DNA of 64,000 nt, taken from contig CM043947.1 of the NCBI GenBank assembly GCA_014529385.2, forward strand, positions 129,666,391-129,730,390, in the 5' to 3' direction. This stretch comes from Adiantum capillus-veneris. Taxonomy: Eukaryota; Streptophyta; Polypodiopsida; Polypodiales; Pteridaceae. A program made the translations under genes and the position numbers. Positions 20,401 through 31,930 of the stretch are shown here, in pieces. The notes below the pieces were generated by a model, which saw only the letters and a program-made list of their open reading frames with translations, made no database searches and was not told the DNA's origin. The stretch's first letter is position 1. Every line of letters begins with the position of its first letter.

Positions 20401-21710
20401 CCAAAAGTGAATGTTGTATCAATAGCTACTCATAATGATCTATCCTCTATGATAGATGAGTATGATATGAATCCAAACTTCAAAGATGTAATGTCAACTA
20501 TTGCACTAGGAAAGAAACAGGAACCGAACAATGTGCAGGATGGTTATCTTCTTTATGGAAATAGGCTAGGTGTTACACATAATTTACATGAAAAGGTTAT
20601 GTACAAACCTCATGTTCCCCTTATGCAGGACATAGAGGGATTCGAGCTACACTCAAGGGAGTAGATATGTACTTTTATTGGCCAATAATGAAGGAAAACA
20701 TACCAAACTATGTTATCAAATGCATTGTATGTCAAAATACAAAGTATGATAGAGAGAAGCAGCCTGGCCTGCTTCAACCATTGCCTTTACTTGATTCCCC
20801 ATGCGAAAGTATATCCATGGATTTGATCTTTAGATTACCCAAGTCCATACATGGAAATACGGGATATGGACAATAGTAGTCCCGTTTAGCAAGCACACGT
20901 ATTTCATTCCATTCAAAAAGATTATTAAAGCACACCATATGGCAACCCTCTTTATCTCACAGGTCTTTAAGTACCATGGATTACCAATGTCTATAGTATC
21001 TATTAGAAATCCAAAAATGATTAGCACTTTTTGGAAGGGTCTCTTTGAGAATAGTTCAATTTCTCCTCAACCCATCACCATAACAAGATGGCCAAAGTGA
21101 GATAGCCAATTCAATCATCATTGATCTACTTAAAGCCTATGTTACAGAATAGTATTAATGGGAAAAGTATTTTTGCTTAGTAGAGTATGCGTACAATAAT
21201 ATTGTCCATACTTCTACAAGAAACGCACCCTTTGAGGTAATTGAAGGAAGACCCAAGATCCCATTGATAGTCAAGACACTTGGGAACATATTTGTTGATG
21301 ATGAGTATAACAGAGGTCTTAAAGAATATTTGGAAAAGATCAAAGAAGCTATATCCATCACACAATAGAAGTAAACTGTTGGTACTGATAAGCATGGACG
21401 AGCCTTGATCTTCAAAGAAAATGATTAGGTATTGCTCAAGTTTCTAAAAGCACGCCTAAGTCACACTATGGGCAAGGGAACGCAAGGACGCCCAACAAGT
21501 CGCAAGAAATATTATACTAAGCTAGCAAAGAAATTTGTGGCCCATTCCAAATTCTTAAGCCTATCAATGAAACAACTTATAAGTTAAGGTTACCGAATAC
21601 TTGGCTCATTCACAGTGCTTTTTCTATGAGCCTCTTGAAACCTTATAAGGGCGAGCCACCCAAAGAACCAATAATTGAGGAACCACCTAAGTTTAAGGTT
21701 CCTTGGTTGT
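20401..21710 (+). pseudogene. Chromovirus-like integrase
   Basis: Order: damaged HH zinc half (HNLHEKV), YFYWPIMKENIPNYVIKCIVCQ (CC half), LLQPLPLLDSPCESISMDLI (first catalytic Asp), then broken frames with STRNPK-like text where SDRDP should be: the codons read SIRNP, so the second catalytic Asp is lost. YAYNNIVHTSTRNAPFEV, FKENDWVLLKF, PFQILKPINETTYKLR and SLLKPYKGEPPKEP mark the C-terminal region. The sequence stops being gypsy-like at about 21710. Confidence 0.75.
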
Positions 21711-21974
21711 CATGCCATTTTGATGACTAAACGGACTCAAATCGTCAAAAAACTTTAAGGGATGCTTCATTAAACCTAAAGGGACAAGTCTACAAATTCT
21801 GATAGCAATGTGACAACGTACATGGATCACAATCCATCATGATCCAAGCCATAAAAGCTGAAATAGAATAGTCTAAACAGGTTGCCCTAAGGTTTGATAA
21901 CACTCTCCTAAGGTCAAAATGTCAAAAAATTAGTGATTTAAGCACTCAAATTTAAAGATTAGGCTCATAGACAT
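21711..21974 (-). repeat. Repeat shared in inverse orientation with 60140-60420
   Basis: CATGCCATTTTGATGACTAA, ATGGATCACAATCCATCATG and TAGTGATTTAAGCACTCAAAT recur, reverse-complemented, upstream of a gypsy PBS at 60.63 kb. It is probably an LTR-derived segment; how it came to follow the integrase here in this orientation is unclear. Confidence 0.5.
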
Positions 21975-22205
21975 GTAGTCATAAATGTTACCATATACAT
22001 GTGGTAGTGATGCATGTGAACACACTAGGATCGTTGGGGCATTTTTTCCCTCTTTAGGAGGTTTTCCCCCCCGTGCATTATATATACGCCCATCACTCTA
22101 GGGCTATCTATCTTTTCATAGCACACTAAGTAATACACTCTCTGTTGTGTGCCTTGAGCTTCCTTCGTCTTCTCCAAGATGTGTGTGTTTTCATGCAACG
22201 CAACA
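21975..22205 (+). mobile_element. Ty1/copia 5' LTR
   Basis: Ends ...GCAACA, two bases before a PBS. It contains GCATTATATATACGCCC (TATA-like, 22075) and an R/U5-like CTAAGTAATACACTCTCTG. A TG at 21977 (TGTAGTCATAAATG) is a plausible start but is not confirmed. Confidence 0.5.
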
Positions 22206-22207
22206 AT

Positions 22208-22220
22208 TGGAATTAGAGCC
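22208..22220 (+). other. Degenerate copia PBS
   Basis: TGGAATTAGAGCC (22208-22220) differs from TGGTATCAGAGCC at two positions and is placed correctly after the LTR terminus. Confidence 0.6.
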
Positions 22221-22576
22221 GGTTTCACCCTCCCGAGCTTAGTCGCCAGCAGCTCCAGCACACACCTGCTCATTTTCTCCCATTTCAGTGAGCTTTGACG
22301 AGTGTTTACAAGTCAACAAAAATTTCGGGCTCCTATTTTTTATTCAGGCTCATTTTGGTCTTCGTTTTCACTACAGCCAAGACTGCACATGCAATTTTGT
22401 CATTTTGTGCAAAAAATTTGTCAGTGCCAAATGCTGCATAATAAGTCCCATACAGTCTACTGCAGGTTGTACTATATAGCACGTGCTGGTCTCACTCAGT
22501 TTCTCCTCATTTTGGGCAGTTTTCACATCAGGTGCAGGCATTTTCCATTGCTAACAACAACACAGATGTATTCAAG
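22221..22576 (+). mobile_element. Copia 5' leader
   Basis: No coding. The part 22243-22325 (CTCATTTTCTCCCATTTCAG, GTGAGCTTTGACGAG) is similar to 61440-61530. Confidence 0.45.
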
Positions 22577-23440
22577 ATGTTTGTTGTTGAGGACAGACTG
22601 GATGGAAACAATTACCCTATGTGGGCTTACATGATGCAACATGTTCTTGTGTCAAAGGGCGTCTAGAATATTGCGCAGGGCATTGATGCACGTCCTAGTT
22701 CTGAGGATGTAGGAGATGTTGAGATGTGGCAGGTCTTGCTACAAGGATTTCTGCTATTAGAGTTGTTTTGCCTACGATAGAACAAGCTCGTTGGGATGAA
22801 AGGATGCATACACTCATGCATTGATTGCGTTGTCTGTGAAGTGCACCATTACTCCTCACACTCGTTCAACGAAATATACAAACAGGCTTGGGATATTATG
22901 GCTAGTCTTTATGCAAGCCACAATGACTCAGAAATTGCATTGTTGCATAAAGAGCTCGAGTCAAAGATTATGCATGAGGAAGATGATATGGAAACTTTCC
23001 TTGCTGGTGTCAAGGATATCAATGAGCACCTTATTTTTACAGGTGAAGTCATTTCAGACAGTTCCCTTGTGCAGACTGTTCTTGATGCCTTACCAGATTC
23101 TTACCAGACGATTCCTAGTACTTGGAGACTTATGACCCAAGGAAATCCTAAAGTTGTCAAGTTTGATACATTGTGCACATTGTTGTCGCAAGGGTCACTT
23201 TCAAAAAAGGAACAGGACTAGACAACGTGCAGTTGAACAATCTTTTATTGCTCCTCAAAGAAAGGGTGGTAACAGCAATGCAACCACTTCTTATGGTTCT
23301 TTTGCGAGTGGAAAATCACTTGTTCCTAATGCTTCTGCTGGCAGCAATTCGTCTGGAAATTCTGGTGTTAAGGGCAGAAAGAAGATGCGTTCCCATTATT
23401 GTAAAGCTAATGATCACTTGATCAAGCAGTTTCCTAGGTT
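22577..23440 (+). pseudogene. Ty1/copia gag
   Basis: The start MFVVEDRLDGNNYPMWAYMM is the conserved copia gag opening (L.G.NY..W). A TAG replaces the Trp of GVWNI at about 22664. The open frame 22796-23221 holds KQAWDIMASLYASHND, LLHKELESKIMHEEDDMETF and VLDALPDSYQ, the UBN2 pattern. After a frameshift at about 23210 the basic C-terminal part follows, with a broken knuckle SHYCKANDHLIKQFPRL (CxxC and the last Cys damaged). Gag forms the particle and binds RNA. Confidence 0.85.
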
Positions 23441-23499
23441 GAAGGCCAAAGAGGCTAAGAAGAAAGATGTTGGTTCCACTACAAATGCAGCCATTCTTG

Positions 23500-24033
23500 A
23501 GTCTTCTATGAAAGGAGACTGTGATGCTAATGTTGATGCAAAATGGGCTTTTAGTGCAGAGTGCACTTACAATCCTGTTGTCCAGGATGCATGCATGTCA
23601 GTTGGTTGCTGCAGATTCACATGTGTGGTATTTCGATAGTGGTGCTACAAAGCACATTACCTCACATCGTGAATTTTTCACTTTTCTCGAGTCTGTCCCT
23701 CATGGGAATTTAGTCACTTGTTCCAACAATGCCTCTTATCCGGTTCAGGGAGTTGGAAAGATTGTGCTTACTGCTGCAAATGGTAGTTCTTTCACACTTG
23801 TTAATGCACTTTTTGTACCTGGGATCAAGAAGAATCTTTTGTCTTTATCTGCACTTGCTAGACTTGTACTTGTTGTCAAATTTGTGGATGACAGATGTAC
23901 AGTTCATGATCTCAGTTTTGATGATAAAATTATTACATCTGGCCTTTTGTGTCGTGGGCTGTATAAGCTCACTTTGTATGAAAAGTGTGGACAAAATTTT
24001 GCAACTGCAGTTGTAGATTCAAGGGCTATTTGA
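23500..24033 (+). pseudogene. Ty1/copia protease
   Basis: WYFDSGATKHIT (catalytic DSGA at 23635-23646) with the usual following blocks VQGVGKIVLTAANG, LVNALFVPGIKKNLLS and YKLTLYEK. The active-site residues are intact and the frame is open for 170 codons; it would release gag and pol products. A TGA at 24031 separates it from integrase. Confidence 0.85.
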
Positions 24034-24900
24034 GATGCAAAACTTTGGCATGCACGTTTTGTTCATCTCAATTTTGCCAGTTTGCTATGTTACCAGAAAT
24101 TTGATATGGTTGCTTCTTTGCCGCCTCTTGAAGCACCTCTCAAACATGTTTGTGAAGGCTGTATTTTGGGTAAGATGCAGTGTTTGAAGTTTCCGAAGGA
24201 TGGATCACTTAGGGCCACATGTAGGTTGCAACTTGTGCATAGGGATGTTTGTGGGCCCATGCAAACGCCATCATTGATGATTACTCCAGGCATGCATGGG
24301 TATTTCCGCTTAAAGCAAAGTCCGAAGTTTTTATGTGCTTCAAACAAATTCTGGCTATGGCTGAAAATGTCTTGAAATGTACTATGGGCTCCTCCGTTTC
24401 GATCGAGGGGGGGAGTAAATGTCTCATGCATTTAATGCATTTCTGGTTAGTGGTGGGATAAAACACCAATGTACAATGCCTTATACGCCTCAGCAAAATG
24501 GTGTTGCTAAGAGGAAAAACGGGTCACTTACAAAAATGGCACGATGTTTGGTCAAAAGTCAAGCTTTGCCACATTCTTTTTGGCTTGAGGCCATCATGTG
24601 TGCCACTTATGTACTTAACAGGTGTCCTTGAAATCTTTACAGTCTATTACTCCATATGAATCATGGCATGATAGAAAGCCTTCTATTGAGCACATGAGTG
24701 TTTTTAGCTTTTTGGCATATGCTTTGGTGCCACAAACACAGCGCAGAAAACTGGATGATAAGGCTGTCAAAGTATTTTTTTTGGTTATAGTGTTGAAAGA
24801 AAAGGTTATGGGTTGTATCATCCGCAAACAAAGCGTATTCTGGTTTCACGAGATGTAGTGTTTGTGGAAGCTTCGGTTCAGCCCTAGCTGTCATGTACTA
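24034..24900 (+). pseudogene. Ty1/copia integrase
   Basis: The GAG-pre-integrase zinc region LWHARFVHLNFASL...HVCEGCILGK is intact (24046-24172). The core shows LVHRDVCGPM, IDDYSRHAWVF and GIKHQCTMPYTPQQNGVAKR. The catalytic Glu of GVAERKN is Lys (GVAKRKN, 24505 onward). Frame changes occur at about 24250 and 24400, and a small loss precedes FNAFLVSGG. Downstream LKSLQSITPYESWHDRKP and FLAYALVPQTQRRKLDDKA are the integrase C-terminal part. Not functional. Confidence 0.85.
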
Positions 24901-25285
24901 GAGACAGTAATGTAAGCTCACAGGACATTTATGACACTTTGTTGCCTCTTTTCAGTGGTGGAAGTTTGAATGTAAATTCCAATGAGGCAAATATACAGCC
25001 TATGGGGGTTTCCAAAAATATTACAGATCAGCCTATTACAGATGCATATGTACATGATGTACTTGAAGAGGAAAGGGCTGAAAATGAGCAAGCTAGAGGT
25101 ATGCCAAAATGGTTGGTGCATACATTGCGTAACAGTAAATTGGATGCACCTTTGTCTATTCATACTCGTTCAGGCTCTTGCCATGCACCTTATGCATCAG
25201 ATTTTTATGCTTTGGTTGTGTCTAGCTTACATGATGTTGAGGAACCTCTCTCTTTTGATGAAGCACAGAATTCAAAAAATTGGAT
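24901..25285 (+). pseudogene. Copia integrase-RT linker
   Basis: The open frame 24939-25307 encodes an acidic linker and the RT entry PLSFDEAQNSKNWMATMQSE, the EA...W..AM..E block that opens copia RT. An in-frame stop (TAA) at 25305 replaces the residue after MQSE. Confidence 0.7.
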
Positions 25286-26103
25286 GGCTACCATGCAATC
25301 AGAATAAGATGCACTTATAGAAAATGACACATGGACTTTATGTGATTTGCCTCCTGGCAAAAAGGCCATTGGAATGAAGTGGGTTTACAAGTTGAAATGC
25401 AAGCCAGATGGTGAGATCGATCGCCATAAGGCTCGACTTGTTGCAAAGGGTTATGCACAAAAAAGGCATAGATTATGAAGAGACTTTTTCTCCCACTTGT
25501 CGTATGACTACTGTGCCTTTTCCATGTGCATTGGCATATCATTTTGGTTGGGATGTACATCAATCAGACATTGTTACTTCTTTCTTGAATGGTGACATAT
25601 TTGAGGAAGTTTATGTAGCGCAGCCTCGCGGTTTTGTCAAGAAAGGACAAGAGGACAAAGTGTGCAGATGTAAGAATGCTTTGTATAATCTCCTCGTGCT
25701 TGGTATGAGAAAGCTGACTCTCATTTGGTCAAACAAAGTTTTTGTAACAGTCCAACAGAAAGCACATTGGATGTACTTCTCATTGTGGTTCTTTATGTAG
25801 ATGATTTGTTGATCACTAGATCAAATGAGAGACATATTGCTGAATTTAAGGCTGATTTGAATTGCTACTTTCAAGATGAAATATTTGGGGATGTTGCATC
25901 ATTACTTGGGTATGGAGTTTAAGCAGTGTGATGGTGGTATTGCCTTTTGTCAAAAAAGTTACATAGAGACATTGCTATGTAAGTTTGGACTTGAGGATTG
26001 CAAACCTATTGCCACTCCCATGGAAACAGGTTTGAAATTGAGTCTTCATGATGCTGGTGATCCTGCAGATGTCACTCTTTACCAAACTGTTGTTGGTGGA
26101 TGA
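25286..26103 (+). pseudogene. Ty1/copia reverse transcriptase
   Basis: NDTWTLCDLPPGKKAIGMKW and KCKPDGEIDRHKARLVAKGY, then a +1 change in the A-run at about 25459-25465, KGIDYEETFSPTCRM, DVHQSDIVTSFLNGDIFEEV, a second change near 25700, LYVDDLLITRSN (YVDD at 25794-25805, intact), YLGMEFKQCDGGIAFCQKSY and PIATPMETG. This is a nearly complete RVT_2 domain with about four frame breaks. The DVHQSDIVTSFLNG box shows DVKxAFLNG changed to DIVTSFLNG. Confidence 0.85.
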
Positions 26104-26318
26104 CTCATTTATGTATGCAACACAAGGCTATATATTCAGTTTACAGTCTCACAGGCCAGCAGATTTATGCATTACCCAAGGTCTAAGCATTGGTAGGCTG
26201 TCAAGAGGATTTTCCACTACCTTAGTGGCACTTTACATCTTGGCTTGTTTTATCCCAAGGGGGATCATTGCCACCAGACTTACATGCTTTTTTGGACTCA
26301 AATTGGGCTGGTTGTTTT
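26104..26318 (+). pseudogene. Copia RNase H, truncated
   Basis: After a TGA at 26101, LIYVCNTRLYIQFTVSQASR, AVKRIFHYLSGTLHLGLFY and, weakly, TQIGLVVF (compare SDSNWAGC) are seen. At 26319 the sequence becomes a non-coding direct repeat, so most of RNase H and the 3' LTR are absent. Confidence 0.7.
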
Positions 26319-26870
26319 CACATTAAGGTTATTTTCTTTTATACGTAGGGCTTTCTAAATGGTTAGTGGTCAACTCACATGGGCCTTTACAGATATCATG
26401 AAAAAAGTACAATTGAAGGAATCGACTCGCTACTCTAGAATGAGCTTTACACACAATATAGCTACACTAGCTAGACAAATAACAAGGAACAAATACATAA
26501 AAAAATATGGTGTCCGGCTATGTGGGTGCCCCTATGCTGAAATGGCAAAACATTCACCAAACAAATTTGAGATGAGAAGCCGCTTGAATGTACGTTCACA
26601 GAGTTCTTCTCTCCAAAAGTTAAGCCTCCTTTTCACATTAAGGTTATTTTCTTTTATACCTAGGGCTTTATAAATGTCTAGTGGTTGGCTCACATGGGCC
26701 ATTACAGATATTATGACAGAAGTATAACTTAAAGAATCGACTTGCTACTCTAGAATGAGGTTTACACACAATATCTCTACACTAGCTAGACAAAAAACAA
26801 GGTACAAATACATTAAAAATATGGTGTCCAGCTATGTGGGTGCCCCTATGCTCAATGGCCAAACATTCTC
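26319..26870. repeat. Direct repeat, about 315-bp period, two full copies
   Basis: Copy 1 begins CACATTAAGGTTATTTTC at 26319 and copy 2 at 26634; both run through ATGGTGTCC(G/A)GCTATGTGGG. A third partial copy (27325-27430) lies further on. The segment around 26588-26650 also occurs, inverted, at 59938-60010. Confidence 0.75.
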
Positions 26871-27330
<460 letters not shown>

Positions 27331-27633
27331 TCTCTACACTATCTAGACAAATAACAAGGTACAAATACATTAAAAATATGGTGTCCGGCGATGTGGGTGG
27401 CCCTATGCTCAATGGCCAAACATTCCCCCCTTCCTAGCTTGTGTCTTGTTGTATTGCAAACGACTTGTCATGCGCAAACACACAACCCGTGTACGGGGAA
27501 GCTCACGAACACAAACTGTGTGTCACTCACTTGTGTCTCTCTATCATTGCAAGAATCTTGCATCTCCATTAAGAGGGAGCCCGTCATCACCGCCGCTCAA
27601 CCGCCTCGCCGTTGTCATAAGGTCACTCGCTTG

Positions 27634-27721
<88 letters not shown>

Positions 27722-27843
27722 ACAAGAGTCTACGCCGTAGAGAAGGAGAGGAAAGCAGACCATACATTCAAGAATAATAGAAAAGTTAGGGTTACAAGCC
27801 CTTATGTGAGTTGTTTCAACCACACTTGGCCAACAGTTAGTAT

Positions 27844-27898
<55 letters not shown>

Positions 27899-28004
27899 AA
27901 TGTGGTGTGCACCTATCATTGGTGATCACCCATGAATACATGTGTGGAGCCAACAAGCTTGGCCCATATCTCAATAATAAAAGCAAGAATGACCAAAGTT
28001 AACA
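27331..28004 (-). mobile_element. LTR-like repeat with (TC)n(AC)n and second (TC)n, copy 2
   Basis: Minus-strand LTR starting TGTTAACTTTGGTCATTC at 28004, immediately after a purine run GAAGGGGGGGA (28005-28015 on the minus strand), that is a PPT/LTR junction. Inside are a (TC)n at 27845-27894 and (TC)n(AC)n at 27636-27721. Its U5 end near 27431 is not precisely defined. It belongs to the 3' end of the minus-strand gypsy at 28.0-31.9 kb. Confidence 0.6.
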
Positions 28005-28016
28005 TCCCCCCCTTCG
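28005..28016 (-). other. Polypurine tract
   Basis: On the minus strand CACGAAGGGGGGGA directly precedes the TGTTAAC start of the LTR. Confidence 0.6.
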
Positions 28017-29442
28017 TGATGTAAATTCCTACCTCGGAATTCACAAAGGTGTGTTCAAAAAGTAGGAACTTGGTGGGTCCACTCGGACGGATCTCGTAGT
28101 AGTTAAACATCCTGATGAGAGTAGTGGCTCATGGATGTGATTGCAATCAAGAAGTTTAATACTACAAGAGGTTGCACTAGTTCTATGCAAGAGCTCAATT
28201 CTTTAGCTTCACTTGAACACTTCAAAATCAACCAAAAATGGCACACTAATTGCATTCTCATAAGAACATGGACAATTAAAAATCATATGCAGTGAACAAG
28301 CACATAGAATCATTCGTAATAACAAAATATTAAACAATTTGTTGAGAAGTATACATTAAAATACAATAGAATCAAACACATAAGTACTTGTAAAGGTCAA
28401 CAAATCAAATATCTAGGGTCGCTAATTTAACTACCAATAGGCACTAAAGGTGAACTATTAATGCCCCATGGGCAAGCTTCTCAATTCTCTATGGTCAGTT
28501 AAGTTGTTTAATTAGGAGAGCAGTGTTACATATCCCAGGGCTGACTATACCTAGAAGACTGTTTACTTAAGATACGATAAAGGAAATCGCACTTGAAATC
28601 ATCACCTGAATGGTTCCCTTTGTTTGATCCCCCAAAGTGTTTATGATAGATTCTTTGTTTTCACGTGGAGTGTTAATTGATCTTTTGGACTCTCTTTTGT
28701 TCACATTGATTCAAGTTCATTTGACATGTGTGCTTATTTTGTATGCCTGGGGAGTTTTGCTTCTCTAGGAAAAGCGCCCCCACTAGGAAGCTCTAGGGCT
28801 CTAGTACCATAGGCAATACATGTGAGTGAAGTACCAAATCAAACCGGGATTTCTCTTCTAGCTTAAGGTTTTACATGTTGGCACTTTTGCTTTTTGTTTT
28901 TTAAAATGAAGCCCACTAGAAATCACTGACACATTGCATGCCATGCTTCATAACATCGGATTAAGAGCCAAAGGTAACCATTGAAATTTAGGAAGGCATC
29001 TCCTATGGTATTAAGAGAAGATCTCCAATGGCCTACCTTGGCCAAACTAGCTTAGCCAGACTTCTTGATTAGTAAACCTAGACAAGGGACTATGACATAA
29101 AATTATATTGAATCTAATGTCTAATACTAAGCAAATGTGTTGAACATTTTGGCACCAATCACGATTAAACCAGACAACATGGATGTTAGAAAAGACAACA
29201 AGCAACAATAATGGACAAGAAACACATGTTTAAAATGGCCATTGTACTCAAACTGATTAGTGGGATGGAAAAAGATTCTCTGATGTTTGAAAGCCCAGCT
29301 ACTGCAATGTGTTCATGTACACACTAGAAAACTCTAGGAAATACCTCTAGGGGCACATTAGTGGGAAGAGGTACCATCCCTTATTGAAAAAAATAAAAAC
29401 AACATAAAGAGTCCTAATCTATCTATTTGCACCCCCAAAGAG
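28017..29442 (-). mobile_element. Gypsy 3' region (repeat S, copy 2)
   Basis: Non-coding. 28200-29240 is matched in reverse complement by 31925-32995, and 28845-29440 in direct orientation by 1595-2336. Landmarks are CCAAAAATGGCACA, TAAGTACTTGTAAAGGTCAA and AAACCTAGACAAGGGAC. Confidence 0.6.
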
Positions 29443-29870
29443 TCAAGGGAATAGGATATTGTATAGATGGGCTAGCAGTTCTAAGTCTAAACCTCTATCA
29501 TCATCATCATCGTCAAGATAAATAAAGTCATCCTCAATGAAACCATGTGTCCAATTCGTAAAATCATGTAAAATTTCCTCATCATCATATGCACAAAGGT
29601 TCACTAAGGTCACTAGACGTGGATACTCATCTTGCTCAAAAGGATAAGATTGTGCAATTGGATTGACATTCTCTACTGAGTAGGGATCGATCATGGTCAA
29701 GAGACGTATCATCCATTCTAATTCCTCAAAATTTTCTTCACCTGCACTAGTGTATCTACCAAATCCCATTCATAGGTAAGCATAGGGTAGACCATGTGAA
29801 ACACTTAAGAAAAGTGAAGAGGGTACCTCTCACCCAAGGTAGGAGTGAATGACTCTAGCGTAGTAGCCAT
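29443..29870 (-). pseudogene. Small acidic ORF (ORF X), copy 2
   Basis: Starts MATTLESFTPTLGERYPLHF at 29870, has a stop where copy 1 (2699-2337) has Gln, and a frameshift at about 29770; the rest (ELEWMIRLLTMIDPYSVENV, PIAQSYPFEQDEYPRLV, EDDFIYLDDDDDD) parallels copy 1. The C-terminus is extended by an Asp run encoded by ATC repeats (29493-29511). Function unknown. Confidence 0.45.
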
Positions 29871-30200
29871 ATCTATACATACATATAGATTTTGGTTAGT
29901 TTGAAAATATCATAAGGGTTGTGTCATTGTGCATGAAGTGTTATTAAGAGTTTGCTTTATGAACCAGATTTTGTTGGTTTCAAGCTCTTTGTTTGGTAGC
30001 TCTTGCTCTTTTACTCTCTTTTTTTTTTTGGTTTAGTATAGGGCTATATATATACATTCCCTAAGATTATGAGGTTAAGAGGTCAGGGAGGAAGGTAAAG
30101 AGAGAAGAAAGAAAATGATGGATGTCAGTAACACTCGCCCCCCCCCCCCCCCCCCCCCCTCTTCCTTTTGTAGATCATACCTTTTGAAAAGATTTCGTAC
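29871..30200 (-). mobile_element. Gypsy 3' non-coding with poly-C (minus-strand poly-G) tract
   Basis: Homologous to 2700-3060. The purine tract on the minus strand is expanded to 22 G (30138-30159). The TATA-like GGGCTATATATATACATTCC at 30043 is conserved. Confidence 0.5.
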
Positions 30201-30700
30201 CCTTTAAAACCACTTGTTCCAAGTTGTAATGGGTGAAGACTTTGACCAATATATTTTTGCTGCCCTAGGCTCTTCACCAAGTTGCAAGGGTGGTAAGGTA
30301 CTCTCCCATGATGTTACTTGTAACGTTGCTTTAGGTGGTGAACTTACAAAGGGAGGTGCTAATTCTTTCTTGTTTTTTTGAATATTTACAGTGGTAGGTG
30401 GAGGTTGTGTAGAAGCTTGTATTTCTATAGATAAACTACATGAATCTTTATTTCACTTCCCTATTCCTGAGCTAAGTGATACAAATCGTTCTCGCTCAAA
30501 TTGTTCTCACTCGATATCTAGACTAGCTTTAAAACAGGTGTATAGTATTCCATGGTCTTCAATCAGCTCCATAGTTACAAGATTCGACTCACATGGGTCT
30601 ATAGGTGACAAGGCAGGACACAATTTACATTTAGACACTCAGGTTTGATCATTCCCATCATAGTAGCTTGGCTTGAGCTTTTATGTTTTCCAATTCTGCT
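30201..30700 (-). pseudogene. Gypsy 3' coding segment, copy 2
   Basis: On the minus strand it reads SYYDGNDQT, then a stop, VSKCKLCPALSPIDPCES and ELIEDHG, parallel to GYYEGNDQIWVSKND...YLSPIDPCES in copy 1. The plus frame 30391-30648 is its antisense shadow. Confidence 0.4.
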
Positions 30701-31930
30701 TGTGTCTTGGCTACCTTCTTCTGATGAATGTCATGTAGCTCCTCTTGGCCTAAAGGATCATAGTATCTTTAAATTTACTCCCATTGAGGAATCCAATGGT
30801 TTCCACTCCATCAAGAGTTTCCACACGAGTGGTACCTTGTGGGGTGATTTTGCATACTCTATATGGTCCTTTTTTTGCATATTTCAAATTGTTATTCTAG
30901 TCATGCACTCCATACATAAGAACTTTATCCCCAACCTATATATCCTTGTTCTTTAAATGAAGATCAAACCATTTCTTTTTTCCATCTTTCTCTACAAGTG
31001 CATTTTGTATAGCCAATTGTCTCTCTTCATCTAACCGCTCAAGGATATATAAACACTCAACTAAAGGGTTACCATCCCAACCTTCTTGTGAAGCTACTCA
31101 AAGACTAGGAATGACAAACTCCCATGGCATAACTGCTTCTTGTCCATATACCATCTTGAATGGTGTACAATTAATAGCCACCTTGTAAGTAGTACAATAA
31201 GTCCATAGAGTTGATGCCAGCTTCAAATCCCAATTTGTGAGATGAGCCTCTACCGTCTTGGTCAAGCTTGGACATTTTCTTGTGGATAATAAGGTGTCGA
31301 CTTATGATGGGATATCATGAAGCTTGTTGTGAGTTCCTTTATCACTTCATTTATAAACTGAGTGCCATTGTCACTCACAATTTCAAAGGGACAACCAAAT
31401 CGTGTAATAATATTCTCAAATAAACTTAGTTGTTGACCTTGCATCAGCCTTGCGTGTTGTCTTAGCTTCTACCCACTTTGCCACATAGTTAGTTGCAATA
31501 ATAATATATCGGGATTGAGTGTTACGGGCTGCCGGACTAAGTGGGCTAACAAAGTCTAAACCCCATTTTTCAAACGGTTGGGTCACTTTAAGAGGATGTA
31601 AGGGCATTTGATCCTTCCATTGTGTGGTCTTGTAACTTTGGCATTCATCACATCCTTTTGCAAAAACTGATGCATCCGTGAATAACATGGTCCACCAACA
31701 GCCTGATTGCAACACCTTCCTAGCAGTTAGTTCTCATGAAAAATGTCCTCTGGCTATGCCCATGTGTGCTTCTTGCAGTATGTACAATTACTCATCCTCA
31801 CGAGCACAATGTCTAAGAATATCGTCCTTCCCTAGCTTGTAGAGAGGACCTGCAATTAGAGAATGAGGTTCACATTCCTTTAGTAGCTTTCAATCTATAT
31901 CCTTACGAAGCTCCTTGGGTTCAAATTGAG
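30701..31930 (-). pseudogene. Family A-type gypsy integrase
   Basis: Right to left: VYDRAQFEPKELRKDID, YKLGKDDILR, zinc half AHMGIARGHF with CDECQSYK; catalytic core WGLDFVSPL (first Asp), TRFGCPFEIVSDNGTQFI (second Asp), STPYYPQENVQA, where a small deletion removes the region of the catalytic Glu; C-terminal VEAHLTNWDLKLASTLW, MVYGQEAVMPWEFV, KDIQVGDKVLMYG and GPYRVCKITPQG. Integrase would insert element DNA. The core is open in two frames of 99 and 60 codons; elsewhere stops occur. RT is absent: repeat S (inverted) begins at about 31930. Confidence 0.85.
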
